NCBI GenBank assembly: GCA_029979005.1
Contig: JAPOIJ010000003.1
Location: 1 to 64,000, forward strand
Origin: Planctomycetota bacterium
GTDB lineage: Bacteria; Planctomycetota; Planctomycetia; Pirellulales; Pirellulaceae
Reading direction: 5' to 3'
Length of the DNA: 64,000 nucleotides
Part shown: positions 10,744 to 21,333 of the stretch, one piece after another
Layout of the letters: every line of letters begins with the position of its first letter
Numbering within the stretch: the first letter of the stretch is position 1
Notes under the pieces: generated by a model
What the model was told of the DNA's origin: nothing
Databases searched by the model: none
What the model saw: only the letters and a program-made list of their open reading frames with translations
Position numbers and translations under genes: made by a program

Positions 10744-12243
10744 CTAGCGTTTTGGTTTTTTCTTGTTGCTGAATGAAGGGTGTCGCGGACTGCTTCCAAA
10801 GTATTCCGATTGATCAAAAATTTGATCAGCATCTTCATCGGTTTCCCGTGGATCGTTGGTAGAGAGCAATTCAGCTTTTAAGGACTTAATCAGTTTGGAT
10901 TTGATCTTGAGGTATTTTTCTTCATCTGCAACGTTGACCAACTGTGCCGGGTCATGAATTAAATCATAAAGCTCCCACTCGGGACGCTTGGCGAATGCGA
11001 GTTTGTATTTAAGCTGATGCTCGGCGTCTTTGTTTTGGTTTTCAACCATGTAGGTTTTCGTCGGTCCATTATCACAATCACCGAGCCAACTGCCTGGTAG
11101 GTTTGCCAGTTGGTGGTTGGGTGTCCCGGATGGCCAGCGATCCGGTCGATAGTTGTGAATTAAGAGAAACTTGTCGGTCCGGACTGCGCGCATTGGCGTG
11201 CCGCCAGTATCGTCTCCTTCTTGGCAGGGGACGTGTCTTTCTTTTCCCGTAAACACACGATTTCGAGAGGCTTCTACTCGGCCGGACTTTTTAGATGTCA
11301 GAATATTGATCCAGCTTTTTCCAGTCATGCTACTTGGAATCGGAAGTCCAGCGGCATCTAGAAACGTTGGTGCTAAATCGGTTGTGCTAACGAAATCAGT
11401 GACCTGACGCCCCGGAGGAATTTTTTTGGGCCAGCGAACGGCCATTGGTACCCTTGCGCCGCTGTCATAAAGATTACTCTTGCAACGAGGGAACGGCATC
11501 CCATGATCGCCGGTCACAACGACAAGGGTCGAATCCAGTAGGTTGAGGGATTCGAGTTTAGATATTGCTCGGTTTACATCGCTGTCAAAACGTTGAACCT
11601 CAAAATAGTAATCGGCGACATCGGAGCGAATGACTTCGCTATCCGGGTAATGTTCAAACAACTTGATCTTACTCAAGTCCATGCCACTTTCACGTCCCGA
11701 GTTGAGCTTGTAACCACGATGAGGGTCGGAAGCGCCCAGCCAAAAACAGAAGGGTTGGTCTCGCGGCCACGCTTCGAGAAATTTATCAAAATTCGGGTAT
11801 CGCTTACCGGCAGGATGCCCTCCGGAAGTCTGAAGCCAGTTGTCGACTTTCCCCGGCCCCCAGCTTTTTCGCCAATGTCCGGTGAAGTATCCCGATTCAG
11901 CAAGAAGGTGTGGATAAGTTTGGTGGCGAGTATCCAAAATGCTGTGTAAATTTCCACCGTGCCCCAGTCGCCAATGATATTGCCCGGTAAGGATGGCGTT
12001 GCGAGATGGAGTGCAGGAGGGAGAGGAGATGTAAGCGTTTTCAAAAAGAACGCCTTCTTTTGCAATACGATCAAAGGCTGGTGTCTTCACCACGGGATCA
12101 CCATAGGCTCCAGCGTGAGGCCAGCCCCAATCGTCGGCGATGCAGAATAGGATATTTGGTCGGTCGTCGGCGAGAATGATATTCGCAGAGGAAGATGTGG
12201 CCAAGCCAAGTAAAAACAAAATCAAAACTGCCCTGTAATTCAT
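10744..12243 (-). CDS. Type I sulfatase (heparan N-sulfatase-like)
   Basis: ORF 10744..12267, likely start 12243; 'NILFCIADDWGWPHAGAYGDP', 'SCTPSRNAILTGQYHWRLGHG', 'VVTGDHGMPFPRCKSNLYDSG'. Confidence 0.92.
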   Translation of the reverse strand: MNYRAVLILFLLGLATSSSANIILADDRPNILFCIADDWGWPHAGAYGDPVVKTPAFDRIAKEGVLFENAYISSPSCTPSRNAILTGQYHWRLGHGGNLHSILDTRHQTYPHLLAESGYFTGHWRKSWGPGKVDNWLQTSGGHPAGKRYPNFDKFLEAWPRDQPFCFWLGASDPHRGYKLNSGRESGMDLSKIKLFEHYPDSEVIRSDVADYYFEVQRFDSDVNRAISKLESLNLLDSTLVVVTGDHGMPFPRCKSNLYDSGARVPMAVRWPKKIPPGRQVTDFVSTTDLAPTFLDAAGLPIPSSMTGKSWINILTSKKSGRVEASRNRVFTGKERHVPCQEGDDTGGTPMRAVRTDKFLLIHNYRPDRWPSGTPNHQLANLPGSWLGDCDNGPTKTYMVENQNKDAEHQLKYKLAFAKRPEWELYDLIHDPAQLVNVADEEKYLKIKSKLIKSLKAELLSTNDPRETDEDADQIFDQSEYFGSSPRHPSFSNKKKPKR

Positions 12244-12549
12244 CTTGCAAATTCCTTTTTGAGCCATTCACGGCAATACGATCTAACGCTTTGCAAAGAC
12301 ATTATGACAAGCGATTGAGGCTCAATCATCCAAATTTTGCAATTAAAGTTTGTTTTTATCGGTAAATCAAGACTCATCGTCACACGCAATCCACGCATTG
12401 TTGCGATGGTTATTGACAGTCGCGGCGGGAACAGTTTTCAAGAGATGCAAGAGTGAGCATCAATGCAGGATTTACTTGAAGAGGGTGGCACATCGTGTAA
12501 ACTTTGAATGACGTGGATCAACTAATGCCCTTAGCCTTGCAGATATCTA

Positions 12550-14187
12550 ATGAAAAAATTAATTTCGTCGTTGGCGTTTTCTATCGGGATGTTTACTGGC
12601 GTGCTCGTCATCTCAATGACGGTAGGAACGGCGTCAGCAGATAATTCAAATCCATTGTTATCTCCAGCATTAAAAAAGTCAGTGTCGGAGGTGAAGCCGA
12701 ATATTCTGTTTATTTTCACCGACGATCACGCCTATCAATCAATCAGTGCTTACGGTTCAAAAATAAACAAAACGCCAAACATAGATCGATTGGCACGTGA
12801 GGGTTTGAGGTTCGATCGATGTTATGTAACCAACAGTATTTGTGGTCCGATGCGTGCGGTCATTCAAACGGGAAAATATTCGCACATCAATGGGTTTTGT
12901 GTAAACGGAAATAAATTTGATGGAACTCAGCAAACGTTTCCAAAATTACTGCAGAAGGCTGGTTACCAAACAGCAGTCGTCGGTAAGTGGCACCTCGGCA
13001 CTCACATGGCACCTCAGGGATTTGATTATTCCGAGGTCTTGATTGGCCAAGGTCCTTACTACAATCCACCGATGTTGAAGAACGGGGAAAAGACGAAACA
13101 TATTGGCTATACGACGGATATCATTACCGACCTTGCGCTCAATTGGCTTACCAAAGAACGGGATCAAGAAAAGCCATTCATGCTGATGTACCAGCATAAG
13201 GCGCCTCACCGTAATTGGCAGCCCGGCCCTGACTATCTCAACATGTATGATGACGTGACAATTCCAGAACCGGAGACGTTATTTGATTCGTACGAAGGTC
13301 GAGGCAAGCCTGCACGCACGCAGGACATGTCGATTGAAAAAACGATGACGGCCAAGGATTTAAAGTTAGTAGCCCCCGGGAATTTAACGCCCGAACAACT
13401 GAAGGTTTGGAACGCTGCTTACGAGCCAAAGAACAAGCGATTCAGAGAAGCAAATCTAACGGGTAAGGAATTGATTCGCTGGAAATATCAGCGATACCTC
13501 AAAGATTATCTTCGCTGTATTGCGTCGGTTGACGATAACATTGGCCGCATGCTGGCGTACCTCGACAGCTCTGGCTTGGCAGACAATACGATGGTCATCT
13601 ATTGTTCAGATCAAGGGTTTTATCTGGGTGAGCACGGTTGGTTTGATAAACGCTGGATGTATGAAGAGTCATTACGGACGCCTTTTATTGTTCGTTGGCC
13701 CGGGCAGGTTGCTCCCGGTACGGTGAACAGCAGTGATATTGTTTCACCCATCGATTTCGCATCTACGTTTTGCGAAATTGCGGGTGTAAAGATACCGGAT
13801 GATCTTCAGGGACACAGTTTGGTTCCGATCTTGCGAGGTAAAACTCCTGAGGATTGGCGAACTGTGTTTTACTACCAGTATTATGAATATCCCGGCGCTC
13901 ACTCTGTTCGCCGGCACTACGGCGTAACCGACGGAAGGCACAAGTTAATTCGTTTTTACGAGCCGGACGTCGATGAATGGGAGATGTTTGATCTCGCGTC
14001 AGACCCAAACGAAATGACAAGCATTTATGGTGATCCTAAAGCCGCGGATGACCAAGCAAGAATGATGGCGGAATTAAATCGTTTACGAGCGGAGTTAAAA
14101 GTCACAGAAGAAGATCCACCTCAGTCGATCCGAAAGAAGCGACAACCTCGCAATAATGCTAAACCTCAAAAGAAGGGAAATGGCTAA
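12550..14187 (+). CDS. Type I sulfatase (CGPMR motif)
   Basis: 545 aa, '[19 protein letters not shown]', '[20 protein letters not shown]', 'GKWHLG', '[35 protein letters not shown]'. Confidence 0.92.
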   Translation: MKKLISSLAFSIGMFTGVLVISMTVGTASADNSNPLLSPALKKSVSEVKPNILFIFTDDHAYQSISAYGSKINKTPNIDRLAREGLRFDRCYVTNSICGPMRAVIQTGKYSHINGFCVNGNKFDGTQQTFPKLLQKAGYQTAVVGKWHLGTHMAPQGFDYSEVLIGQGPYYNPPMLKNGEKTKHIGYTTDIITDLALNWLTKERDQEKPFMLMYQHKAPHRNWQPGPDYLNMYDDVTIPEPETLFDSYEGRGKPARTQDMSIEKTMTAKDLKLVAPGNLTPEQLKVWNAAYEPKNKRFREANLTGKELIRWKYQRYLKDYLRCIASVDDNIGRMLAYLDSSGLADNTMVIYCSDQGFYLGEHGWFDKRWMYEESLRTPFIVRWPGQVAPGTVNSSDIVSPIDFASTFCEIAGVKIPDDLQGHSLVPILRGKTPEDWRTVFYYQYYEYPGAHSVRRHYGVTDGRHKLIRFYEPDVDEWEMFDLASDPNEMTSIYGDPKAADDQARMMAELNRLRAELKVTEEDPPQSIRKKRQPRNNAKPQKKGNG

Positions 14188-14202
14188 GCCACGCCTTAGT
14201 CT

Positions 14203-15576
14203 TTAGCATTCGATTACGTTGACTGCTAAACCGCCTCGTGCGGTCTCTTTGTATTTGGTTTGCATATCTTTGCCGGTATCTCTCATCGTCTTAATGACTT
14301 TGTCGAGTGATACAAAATGGTTGCCGTCGCCACGAAGTGCAAGTCTTGCGGCATTGATAGCTTTGACGGCAGCCATTGCATTTCTTTCAATGCAGGGAAC
14401 TTGAACCAGTCCTCCAATCGGATCACAAGTTAAGCCAAGGTTGTGCTCCATACCGATTTCGGCCGCATTTTCTACTTGGGCAGGGGTTCCTCCGAGCACT
14501 TCAGCCAGGCCGGCGGCTGCCATTGAGCAGGCAGATCCAACTTCACCCTGGCAGCCCACCTCAGCACCTGAAATCGAGGCATTAATTTTAAAGAGCGTAC
14601 CAATGGCGGCTGCAGTCAGTAGAAACCGAACAATACCATCTTCGCTGGATCCTTTGCAAAATCGCCGATAGTAGTGCAGCACCGCTGGAATAATGCCGGC
14701 CGCCCCATTGGTTGGGGCAGTCACTACCCGCCCTCCTGCTGCATTCTCTTCATTGACAGCGAGAGCCCACAGATTTACCCAATCCATACGGCTGTTGAAA
14801 ATATCGTCGTTAGAAGAATCCGTTTGCAACTTGCGAAACATGTGCGCTGCTCGACGTTTGACTTTTAATCCGCCCGGAAGAATGCCTTCTTCCTGGCAAC
14901 CACGGGAAACACAGGCTTCCATGACCGACCAAATTTGCAGCAGCCTTGTTCGCGTCTCCTGTTCAGTTCGCCAAGCAGATTCGTTTTTCAGCATCAATGT
15001 GCTGATTGAAAACCCATTGTTTTCGCAGAGTTGAAGTAACTCGTTTCCCGTTTGAAAGGGATATGCAAGTTGAGTTGAATCCGGAACGATTCGATCAGTC
15101 GAAGATGCGGTTTCATCAATAACAAACCCTCCACCTACAGAATAGTAAATGCGGTGAAGTATTTCATTTCCAGTTGCGTCACGTGCTGTAAATCGAATGG
15201 CATTGGAATGGAAATCGAGCACTATTCCGGAAAAGAGAAGATTCTCTTTTATCCGAAAGGGAAGCTCTCGTTTTCCAAGAATCGATATGGACTCACGTTC
15301 TTCGACGTTGCGGAGCAACGACAGCATGGATTCGGGGTGGACGGATTCCGGCGCGTGTCCGGCGAGACCGGCGACTACGGCTTTGTCGCTGCCATGCCCT
15401 TTTCCCGTCGCCCCGAGGGATCCGCAAAGTTCAACGGTCAGTGAGTCGGTCTTTCGAAGCAGATTTTCAGAATCGAGTTGATTTGCAAACATCAACGCCG
15501 CGCGCATTGGGCCGACCGTATGCGAACTCGACGGTCCAATGCCTATTGAAAAAAGCTCGAAGGTACTGATTGCCAT
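14203..15576 (-). CDS. sdaA: L-serine ammonia-lyase (single-chain, iron-sulfur)
   Basis: ORF to 15633, likely start 15576 ([27 protein letters not shown]); '[21 protein letters not shown]', '[25 protein letters not shown]'. Confidence 0.95.
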   Translation of the reverse strand: MAISTFELFSIGIGPSSSHTVGPMRAALMFANQLDSENLLRKTDSLTVELCGSLGATGKGHGSDKAVVAGLAGHAPESVHPESMLSLLRNVEERESISILGKRELPFRIKENLLFSGIVLDFHSNAIRFTARDATGNEILHRIYYSVGGGFVIDETASSTDRIVPDSTQLAYPFQTGNELLQLCENNGFSISTLMLKNESAWRTEQETRTRLLQIWSVMEACVSRGCQEEGILPGGLKVKRRAAHMFRKLQTDSSNDDIFNSRMDWVNLWALAVNEENAAGGRVVTAPTNGAAGIIPAVLHYYRRFCKGSSEDGIVRFLLTAAAIGTLFKINASISGAEVGCQGEVGSACSMAAAGLAEVLGGTPAQVENAAEIGMEHNLGLTCDPIGGLVQVPCIERNAMAAVKAINAARLALRGDGNHFVSLDKVIKTMRDTGKDMQTKYKETARGGLAVNVIEC

Positions 15577-15708
15577 TTTAATTGTCCGCTGTTTGGGGAT
15601 CGCTTTGAATGTGAATTCGCATGAACGCTGCAAATATGCGGGAGTTAGAATTAAGGAAAATCGGTACGAGCGTATATTGGGTATTGTTTGGATTAGATCG
15701 CGGACTTT

Positions 15709-16338
15709 TTAAATTCGAATAACCATGTCAGCGATCGGCCGCCGAACTTTTTGGTTATGCTGAGCCGAATCATCATCGGCTCGATAACCAATTGGAATGA
15801 CAAGCACTGCGTCGAGTTGATGTTGTCCTAGGTTTAATATTTCGTTGTATTCTTGTGGGATAAAACCCTCCATTGGACAGGCGTCGATTTCCAACGTTGC
15901 GCAGGCTGCCATGACAGTTCCCAAAGCGATGTACGCTTGTTTTGCTGCCCAATGGCTCAGGGATTCGGGAGACATGCGCGTCATGGAACCGATCATCACT
16001 TCACAGTATTCCTGCATTGTCCCTTCCGCCAGATTTCGCTGGGATTCCACCATGGAGACATATTCGCGAATGTAAGTCGCATCGACATCGGTTCGAGCTG
16101 CAATGATTAAAACGTGTGAGGCATCGGCAACCTGCCGTTGCCCGTAAGAGGAAGCGATAAGTTTATCCTGAAGTTCCTGGTTCTTTAGGACCACAAATTT
16201 GAAAGGTTGTAATCCGTAGGAAGTCGGAGTCAAGTTAGTTATTTCAAGTAACTCGTCGACGATTGTTTCGTCGACAAGTTTTTGGGGATCAAATTTTTTC
16301 GTAGCATATCGCCAGCGCATGGCGTCTGAAATTTTCAT
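15709..16338 (-). CDS. NAD(P)H-dependent nitroreductase family protein
   Basis: 'MRWRYATKKFDPQKLVDETIVDELLEITNLTPTSYGLQPFKFVVL', 'DACPMEGFIPQEYNEIL', 'VIPIGYRADDD'; likely start 16338. Confidence 0.9.
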   Translation of the reverse strand: MKISDAMRWRYATKKFDPQKLVDETIVDELLEITNLTPTSYGLQPFKFVVLKNQELQDKLIASSYGQRQVADASHVLIIAARTDVDATYIREYVSMVESQRNLAEGTMQEYCEVMIGSMTRMSPESLSHWAAKQAYIALGTVMAACATLEIDACPMEGFIPQEYNEILNLGQHQLDAVLVIPIGYRADDDSAQHNQKVRRPIADMVIRI

Positions 16339-16633
16339 GATAAAGCAGTGCAGATAAAGAGTAGGTCGAAGGAAATTAGTCTCATTCAAATAAGGCTTTT
16401 GAATTACCTGTTTATAATTTTACCAATCAATTGCGACAACCGATGCTTTGCAGTGTAGTCAATGGATTTGTTTGAGTTAGTGCGTAGAGCGAGGTAAAGT
16501 GTTGAGATGGGTTCAAAACAAACGCTAAATGATTGGAAAATAAATGCGTCTCTTAATTTAGCCCGGCTTGCATACGTGTGACTGGGTCTTATGGACGAAT
16601 TTTATTTCTTTCACTAACTGAAATGATTTCTAC

Positions 16634-18421
16634 ATGTTGGAACGATTCGTTGATTCATTGTTTGCAAGCCTGTTAGTAAGTTTGGCAATTGTGTTTGCAT
16701 CATGCGAGCTAATGGCGTTAGAGACTTTGAGGAGTGAGGATGAAGCGTCTCCGCCGAATGTACTTTTTATCTCACTCGATGATCTTAATGACTGGGTCGG
16801 CTGTCTCGGCGGTCACCCACAGGCACATACACCAAACTTAGATCGACTTGCGTCGACCGGCGTTTTGTTTACTAACGCGCATTGTCCGGCTCCCGCCTGC
16901 AACCCTTCTCGAACCGCCATCATGACGGGAATTCCACCGTACCAGTCCGGTTTGTATGACAACCGGCAAAAAATGAGGTTGGTTTTACCGGATGCGGAGT
17001 TGTTGCCAAGGTATCTTTCCCGGCATGGATACTGGTCGGCGGGTTCGGGGAAATTGCTGCACTACTTTATTGATGCAGAATCGTGGAATGAATACTTTCC
17101 GAATAAGGAAACTGAAAACCCTTTTCCGCGAACCCTAATGCCGGAGCAGCGTCCGGTGAGCCTTCCTCTTGGTGGAGATTGGCAATACCGCGAGACCGAT
17201 TGGGCGCCGTTAGATGCAACCAATGAGGAGTATGGTGGTGACTGGTTGGTTTCTGACTGGATCGGAAAGCAACTGAAGAAAAAACACGAAAAGCCATTTT
17301 TTCTCGCCTGCGGTATTTATCGACCACACGAGCCATGGTTCGTGCCCAAAAAATATTTTGATCAATTTCCAATTGAGACAATCCAGTTACCACCGGGTTA
17401 CCGAGCAGATGATCTTGAGGATTTGCCCGACGAAGGCAAGCGACGTGGCCCGAATCGTTATTTCGAACACATCCGAAAACACGATCAATGGAAACAAGGC
17501 GTGCAAGGCTACCTTGCTTCCATTGCTTTTGCAGATGAGATGGTTGGCCGCGTTCTTGATGCTTTGCAGGCGGGCCCCAACCGCGATAATACGATTGTCA
17601 TTTTATGGAGTGATCACGGTTGGCATCTCGGTGAAAAACAGCACTGGCAAAAGTATACCGCGTGGCGAGCGTGTACTCGGGTTCCTTTGATCGTTCGTGT
17701 TCCAGCCCAAACGCCTGGTCTCAAAGAAGGAACGCAGGCAGGTGGCGTTTGTGATCAACCGGTTAATTTGAGCAGCCTCTTTTCGACCGTTACCGAGCTG
17801 GTTGGGCACTCTCGGCAAGTGAATCCTGAGACGCCCAGTCTCGTGCCATTGCTCAGAAATCCGTCGTCTGACTGGGATCACGTTGCCGTGACTTGTTTAA
17901 GTGAACCGGGCAGTTATGGATTGAGTACTTCTGACTGGCGGTACATTCGTTACGCAAAAGGAGGGGAAGAGCTCTATCGGATATCAACCGACCCATACGA
18001 ATGGGATAATTTGGCGTCTGTTGCCGAGTATCAAAGTGTCATCAGACAATTAAACGGGAAAGCGCCTGTTCGGTTTGCACCTAAGCAAGAGTTTCAGGGT
18101 GCAGCTTTCAGCAAGGTAGTTTTACCCATGAAATTTTCCTCGCCTCCACCGTCTTCATCACCCATTGGCCGTAGGTTTCAAGTTGAGTTTGATAACCAAA
18201 CGGATGCTCCTGTGTTTCTGTATTGGCGAGATCAAAAAAATGGCGTAAAGCTTTATGGTAAGATAGACACGGGAGCTCAACGGCGGCAATATACCCGAAA
18301 GGGTGCTGTCTGGATGATTACAAAAAAGCAGATCAAACTTTCAGACGACCAGTGGCGTGAGTTGGGCCATTTTGTAATTGGCGATGGGTCGAGCCGAGCA
18401 GTTATTCGAAAAAATAAGTAG
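16634..18421 (+). CDS. Type I sulfatase (iduronate-2-sulfatase-like) with C-terminal pVHL beta-domain-like module
   Basis: 'NVLFISLDDLNDWVGCLGGHPQAHTPNLDRLA', 'CNPSRTAIMTGIPPYQSGLYD', 'LWSDHGWHLGEKQHWQKYTAW'; C-terminal 81 aa 'FQVEFDNQTDAPVFLYWRDQKNGVKLYGKIDTGAQRRQYTRKGAVWMITKK...'. Confidence 0.92.
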   Translation: MLERFVDSLFASLLVSLAIVFASCELMALETLRSEDEASPPNVLFISLDDLNDWVGCLGGHPQAHTPNLDRLASTGVLFTNAHCPAPACNPSRTAIMTGIPPYQSGLYDNRQKMRLVLPDAELLPRYLSRHGYWSAGSGKLLHYFIDAESWNEYFPNKETENPFPRTLMPEQRPVSLPLGGDWQYRETDWAPLDATNEEYGGDWLVSDWIGKQLKKKHEKPFFLACGIYRPHEPWFVPKKYFDQFPIETIQLPPGYRADDLEDLPDEGKRRGPNRYFEHIRKHDQWKQGVQGYLASIAFADEMVGRVLDALQAGPNRDNTIVILWSDHGWHLGEKQHWQKYTAWRACTRVPLIVRVPAQTPGLKEGTQAGGVCDQPVNLSSLFSTVTELVGHSRQVNPETPSLVPLLRNPSSDWDHVAVTCLSEPGSYGLSTSDWRYIRYAKGGEELYRISTDPYEWDNLASVAEYQSVIRQLNGKAPVRFAPKQEFQGAAFSKVVLPMKFSSPPPSSSPIGRRFQVEFDNQTDAPVFLYWRDQKNGVKLYGKIDTGAQRRQYTRKGAVWMITKKQIKLSDDQWRELGHFVIGDGSSRAVIRKNK

Positions 18422-18439
18422 CATGATATTAATCAGAGG

Positions 18440-19858
18440 GTGGCGATGCTAAAGCAAATTAGTTCCATAGTTCTCGTTCTTTTAACGGGACTTGCCAGTT
18501 CGAACGTCGCGTGTTCTGACGAAAGGCAGCCAAACATCATTCTTGTTATGGCTGACGATGTTAGCTGGGAAGCATTTGGGTCTTATGGGGGTGAAGATTA
18601 CAAAACGCCAAATTTAGATCAACTGGCTTCTCAGGGGATACGATTCTCGCATTGTTACTCGACGCCGATTTGCACGACGTCTCGAGTGAAAATCATGACT
18701 GGGAAATACAATTTTAGAAATTACACCCATTTTGGATATTTGAACCCAACCGAGAAAACGTTTGGAAATTTACTCCAGGCCGCGGGGTATAAAACGGCGA
18801 TTGCCGGAAAGTGGCAATTAAACGGGCTCTATAATTCGCTTCCCGGACATTTAGATGCGTCTCGGCCAATTGCTTCTGGATTTGATGAATATATGCTTTG
18901 GCAACTGACGACTCAAAAAGGAGGAAAAAATTCCAAGGGGGGGGAGCGATTTTGGAGTCCTCCCATTGAGCACAACGGCAAGTTTTTAACGAAAGAGATG
19001 AATCACGGTAAGTACGGGCCGGATTTGTTTTGCGATTTCATCTGTGATTTCATGGAACGAAATCAGTCGAAGCCTTTTTTCGTCTACTACCCAATGGTCT
19101 TGGTGCACGATCCATTTGTGCCAACTCCGGACACCCTCGGTGACCAACCGCTTGCCACGGCTAATAAAGCTCCAAAAGATAAAGCGAAACGCAAAGAGAA
19201 CTTTGTGGCGATGGTCAATTACATGGACAAAATTGTCGGACGGATTGTCGACAAAGTCGATGAAATTGGGCAATCAGAAAATACAATCATTCTGTTTACA
19301 GCGGACAATGGAACCAACACACAGATATCGTCGCGTTGGAATGGTCAGGAAATTAAAGGCGGCAAAGGTGGCATGAAGGATAACGGTACACACGTTCCGT
19401 TAATTGCTTATTGGAAAGGGCATACACCGTCCGGTTTGGTATCAAATGATCTGATTGATTTTACTGACTTCTACGCGACCTTTGCGCAGACTGCGGGAGT
19501 CAAGTTGGGTCAAAATGATCCGCGAGACGGAACAAGTTTTCTACCTCAATTAATGGGAAAACCGGGGACGCCGAGGGATTGGGTGTTTTGCCATTATGAG
19601 CCTTACTGGAACAAGATTTCTGGGCAGTTTGTACGGAATCAGGATTTCAAACTGTATCGAAGTGGAGATTTTTTTCAGGTGCCTACAGATTTGTCCGAGG
19701 CAAATAATCTAAAGGGAACCACTGATAAAGAGATCCAAAAAATTATGGCTCAACTTAGCGGTGTGGTGGCACAGTCTCCGCCTGCTCCTCAGGGAGTAAA
19801 GGCCGACAAGAATACCAAAGAGCGTCCGGTTTATCCTAATTGGAAGATGAAAAACTGA
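18440..19858 (+). CDS. Type I sulfatase (CTTSR motif)
   Basis: 472 aa, 'NIILVMADDVSWEAFGSYGGEDYKTPNLDQLA', 'ICTTSRVKIMTGKYNFRNY', 'GKWQLNG', 'LFTADNGTN'; 18 nt after the previous sulfatase. Confidence 0.9.
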   Translation: MAMLKQISSIVLVLLTGLASSNVACSDERQPNIILVMADDVSWEAFGSYGGEDYKTPNLDQLASQGIRFSHCYSTPICTTSRVKIMTGKYNFRNYTHFGYLNPTEKTFGNLLQAAGYKTAIAGKWQLNGLYNSLPGHLDASRPIASGFDEYMLWQLTTQKGGKNSKGGERFWSPPIEHNGKFLTKEMNHGKYGPDLFCDFICDFMERNQSKPFFVYYPMVLVHDPFVPTPDTLGDQPLATANKAPKDKAKRKENFVAMVNYMDKIVGRIVDKVDEIGQSENTIILFTADNGTNTQISSRWNGQEIKGGKGGMKDNGTHVPLIAYWKGHTPSGLVSNDLIDFTDFYATFAQTAGVKLGQNDPRDGTSFLPQLMGKPGTPRDWVFCHYEPYWNKISGQFVRNQDFKLYRSGDFFQVPTDLSEANNLKGTTDKEIQKIMAQLSGVVAQSPPAPQGVKADKNTKERPVYPNWKMKN

Positions 19859-19909
19859 GCGTGTCCGTTTTTCTGAATCCACTTCCTCGGTGGTGCCGGG
19901 GCAGGGGAG

Positions 19910-20995
19910 TCAGCGCGTGTGTTGTTTTAAACACGACGGGTCTGTTGTCGCCGGTGTTCCGGTTTCGTCAACCGGGTGGGTGAACAGGTATTGCCAGACA
20001 CTTTCGTGTTGGTAGCCGTTTGATTTTTTAAAGGCGCGCTTTCCGGGCAGGACGGCACCATGAGCGCGTTTCGCATCTCCATTAACATCGAAATCTGTCA
20101 CGAGCCGTCGAGTGTTATTAAATTTTGGCGTAATGGAATTCCGGTGCAAGCGATTCCATTGATCGACATTGACAATTTCTCCGTAGGAATGCAGGTCAAG
20201 CATTTCCCAGGATCGGCAATAGTGATCCCCAGACCATCCACTGTCGAGTGTGTGAGAAAATCCAAAATACCGATTGCTCGGAGTGGCAGATTTGAGAGCT
20301 TGCCATGTCTGAAACTGATCTCGCGGACCACAGAACATCACAACGCGGCCTACCTTTTGATGCTTGGCAAACCGGGCAGCCGTGGTGGAACCGTGTGAAC
20401 TGCCCGCGATGATGACGTCTTCCCATCGAACAGCGCTTTGATCGGGCGTCAAAAAATAATCCCATCCACCCTGAGGGTGATTGCGGTGAAGCCATTTTAT
20501 AAATTGGAGAGTCCGTTCCATCATTCCGTCGGGCTTAGGAATCGTAACATTGTCACTGAAATCCTCCCCGGTTGCAGCTTCGAGTCGAATGTCGCCTCGA
20601 CACGTTTCTCCAACTGGTTTTTCCTGACAACAGATAGAGAACCACTTGTTGGCGTAGTGAACGCGGATGGCGTGAATTCCGTAAGAATTCACGCGGTCAA
20701 ACAGCTCGCCATTGTGAGCCATTAGCCAAACCATTAATTTACCTCGAGGTGCGACACGTGTGTCGACGGAGGCGTGTTGAATATCCATTGGCTTGCCATC
20801 GGATTCTAACACAAAGTCAATTTCAGGATGCGATCGGACTCGGTCGTCGATGTCACGGGCCCGAGCTGTCAATCGGTGCAACTTGGGATTAGCATCTGAA
20901 AAACGAAGTTGTTCAAGTTGGTTGGTTTGGCTGTAGACGGCGGACTGAACTTGAATTATCAGCGAAAACAGAAAAACAATGTTTAGAATTTTCAT
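19910..20995 (-). CDS. Secreted alpha/beta-hydrolase-like protein
   Basis: 361 aa, signal peptide, nucleophile-elbow-like 'IAGSSHGSTTAARFA', 'PRDQFQTWQALKSATPSNRYFGFSHTLDSGWSG'. Confidence 0.6.
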   Translation of the reverse strand: MKILNIVFLFSLIIQVQSAVYSQTNQLEQLRFSDANPKLHRLTARARDIDDRVRSHPEIDFVLESDGKPMDIQHASVDTRVAPRGKLMVWLMAHNGELFDRVNSYGIHAIRVHYANKWFSICCQEKPVGETCRGDIRLEAATGEDFSDNVTIPKPDGMMERTLQFIKWLHRNHPQGGWDYFLTPDQSAVRWEDVIIAGSSHGSTTAARFAKHQKVGRVVMFCGPRDQFQTWQALKSATPSNRYFGFSHTLDSGWSGDHYCRSWEMLDLHSYGEIVNVDQWNRLHRNSITPKFNNTRRLVTDFDVNGDAKRAHGAVLPGKRAFKKSNGYQHESVWQYLFTHPVDETGTPATTDPSCLKQHTR

Positions 20996-21333
20996 TTCAA
21001 TGAATAGTTTGATTAGAAATTGACTTGCGATTCAACAATTCGAATTATCATTTAAGAGCTTAACTGATTCGAGATGATGGTAGGATCGTTATTTAATAAA
21101 ACCGCAATTTATTATTTTCTGTTGACGCACGTCACGATGGAGATTGATCCGGCTCTTTCAGCTTGTTTTGTAGTACTACTTATTTGGTGAGAAATGGAAG
21201 ATGTTTCCAACGACCTGTTCCATGAAGTAATCGAGAGCTTTAAATTAGGTGATCGAGATGTTTTTCATGTTGATTTTGCCTTTTAAGATTTAAAGGTTGG
21301 ATTTGCAAGCCAGGCCTATTTTTGATCGAGACG

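Noticed and set aside
12312-12326. GATTGAG-g-CTCAATC inverted repeat
   Set aside because: Single-base loop and 7-bp arms between divergent genes; too short and unsupported to call functional.
12487-12507. Possible second sigma54 promoter (TGGCACATCGTGTAAACTTTG) upstream of the 12550 sulfatase
   Set aside because: The -24 half is near-consensus, but there is no TTGC at the required spacing.
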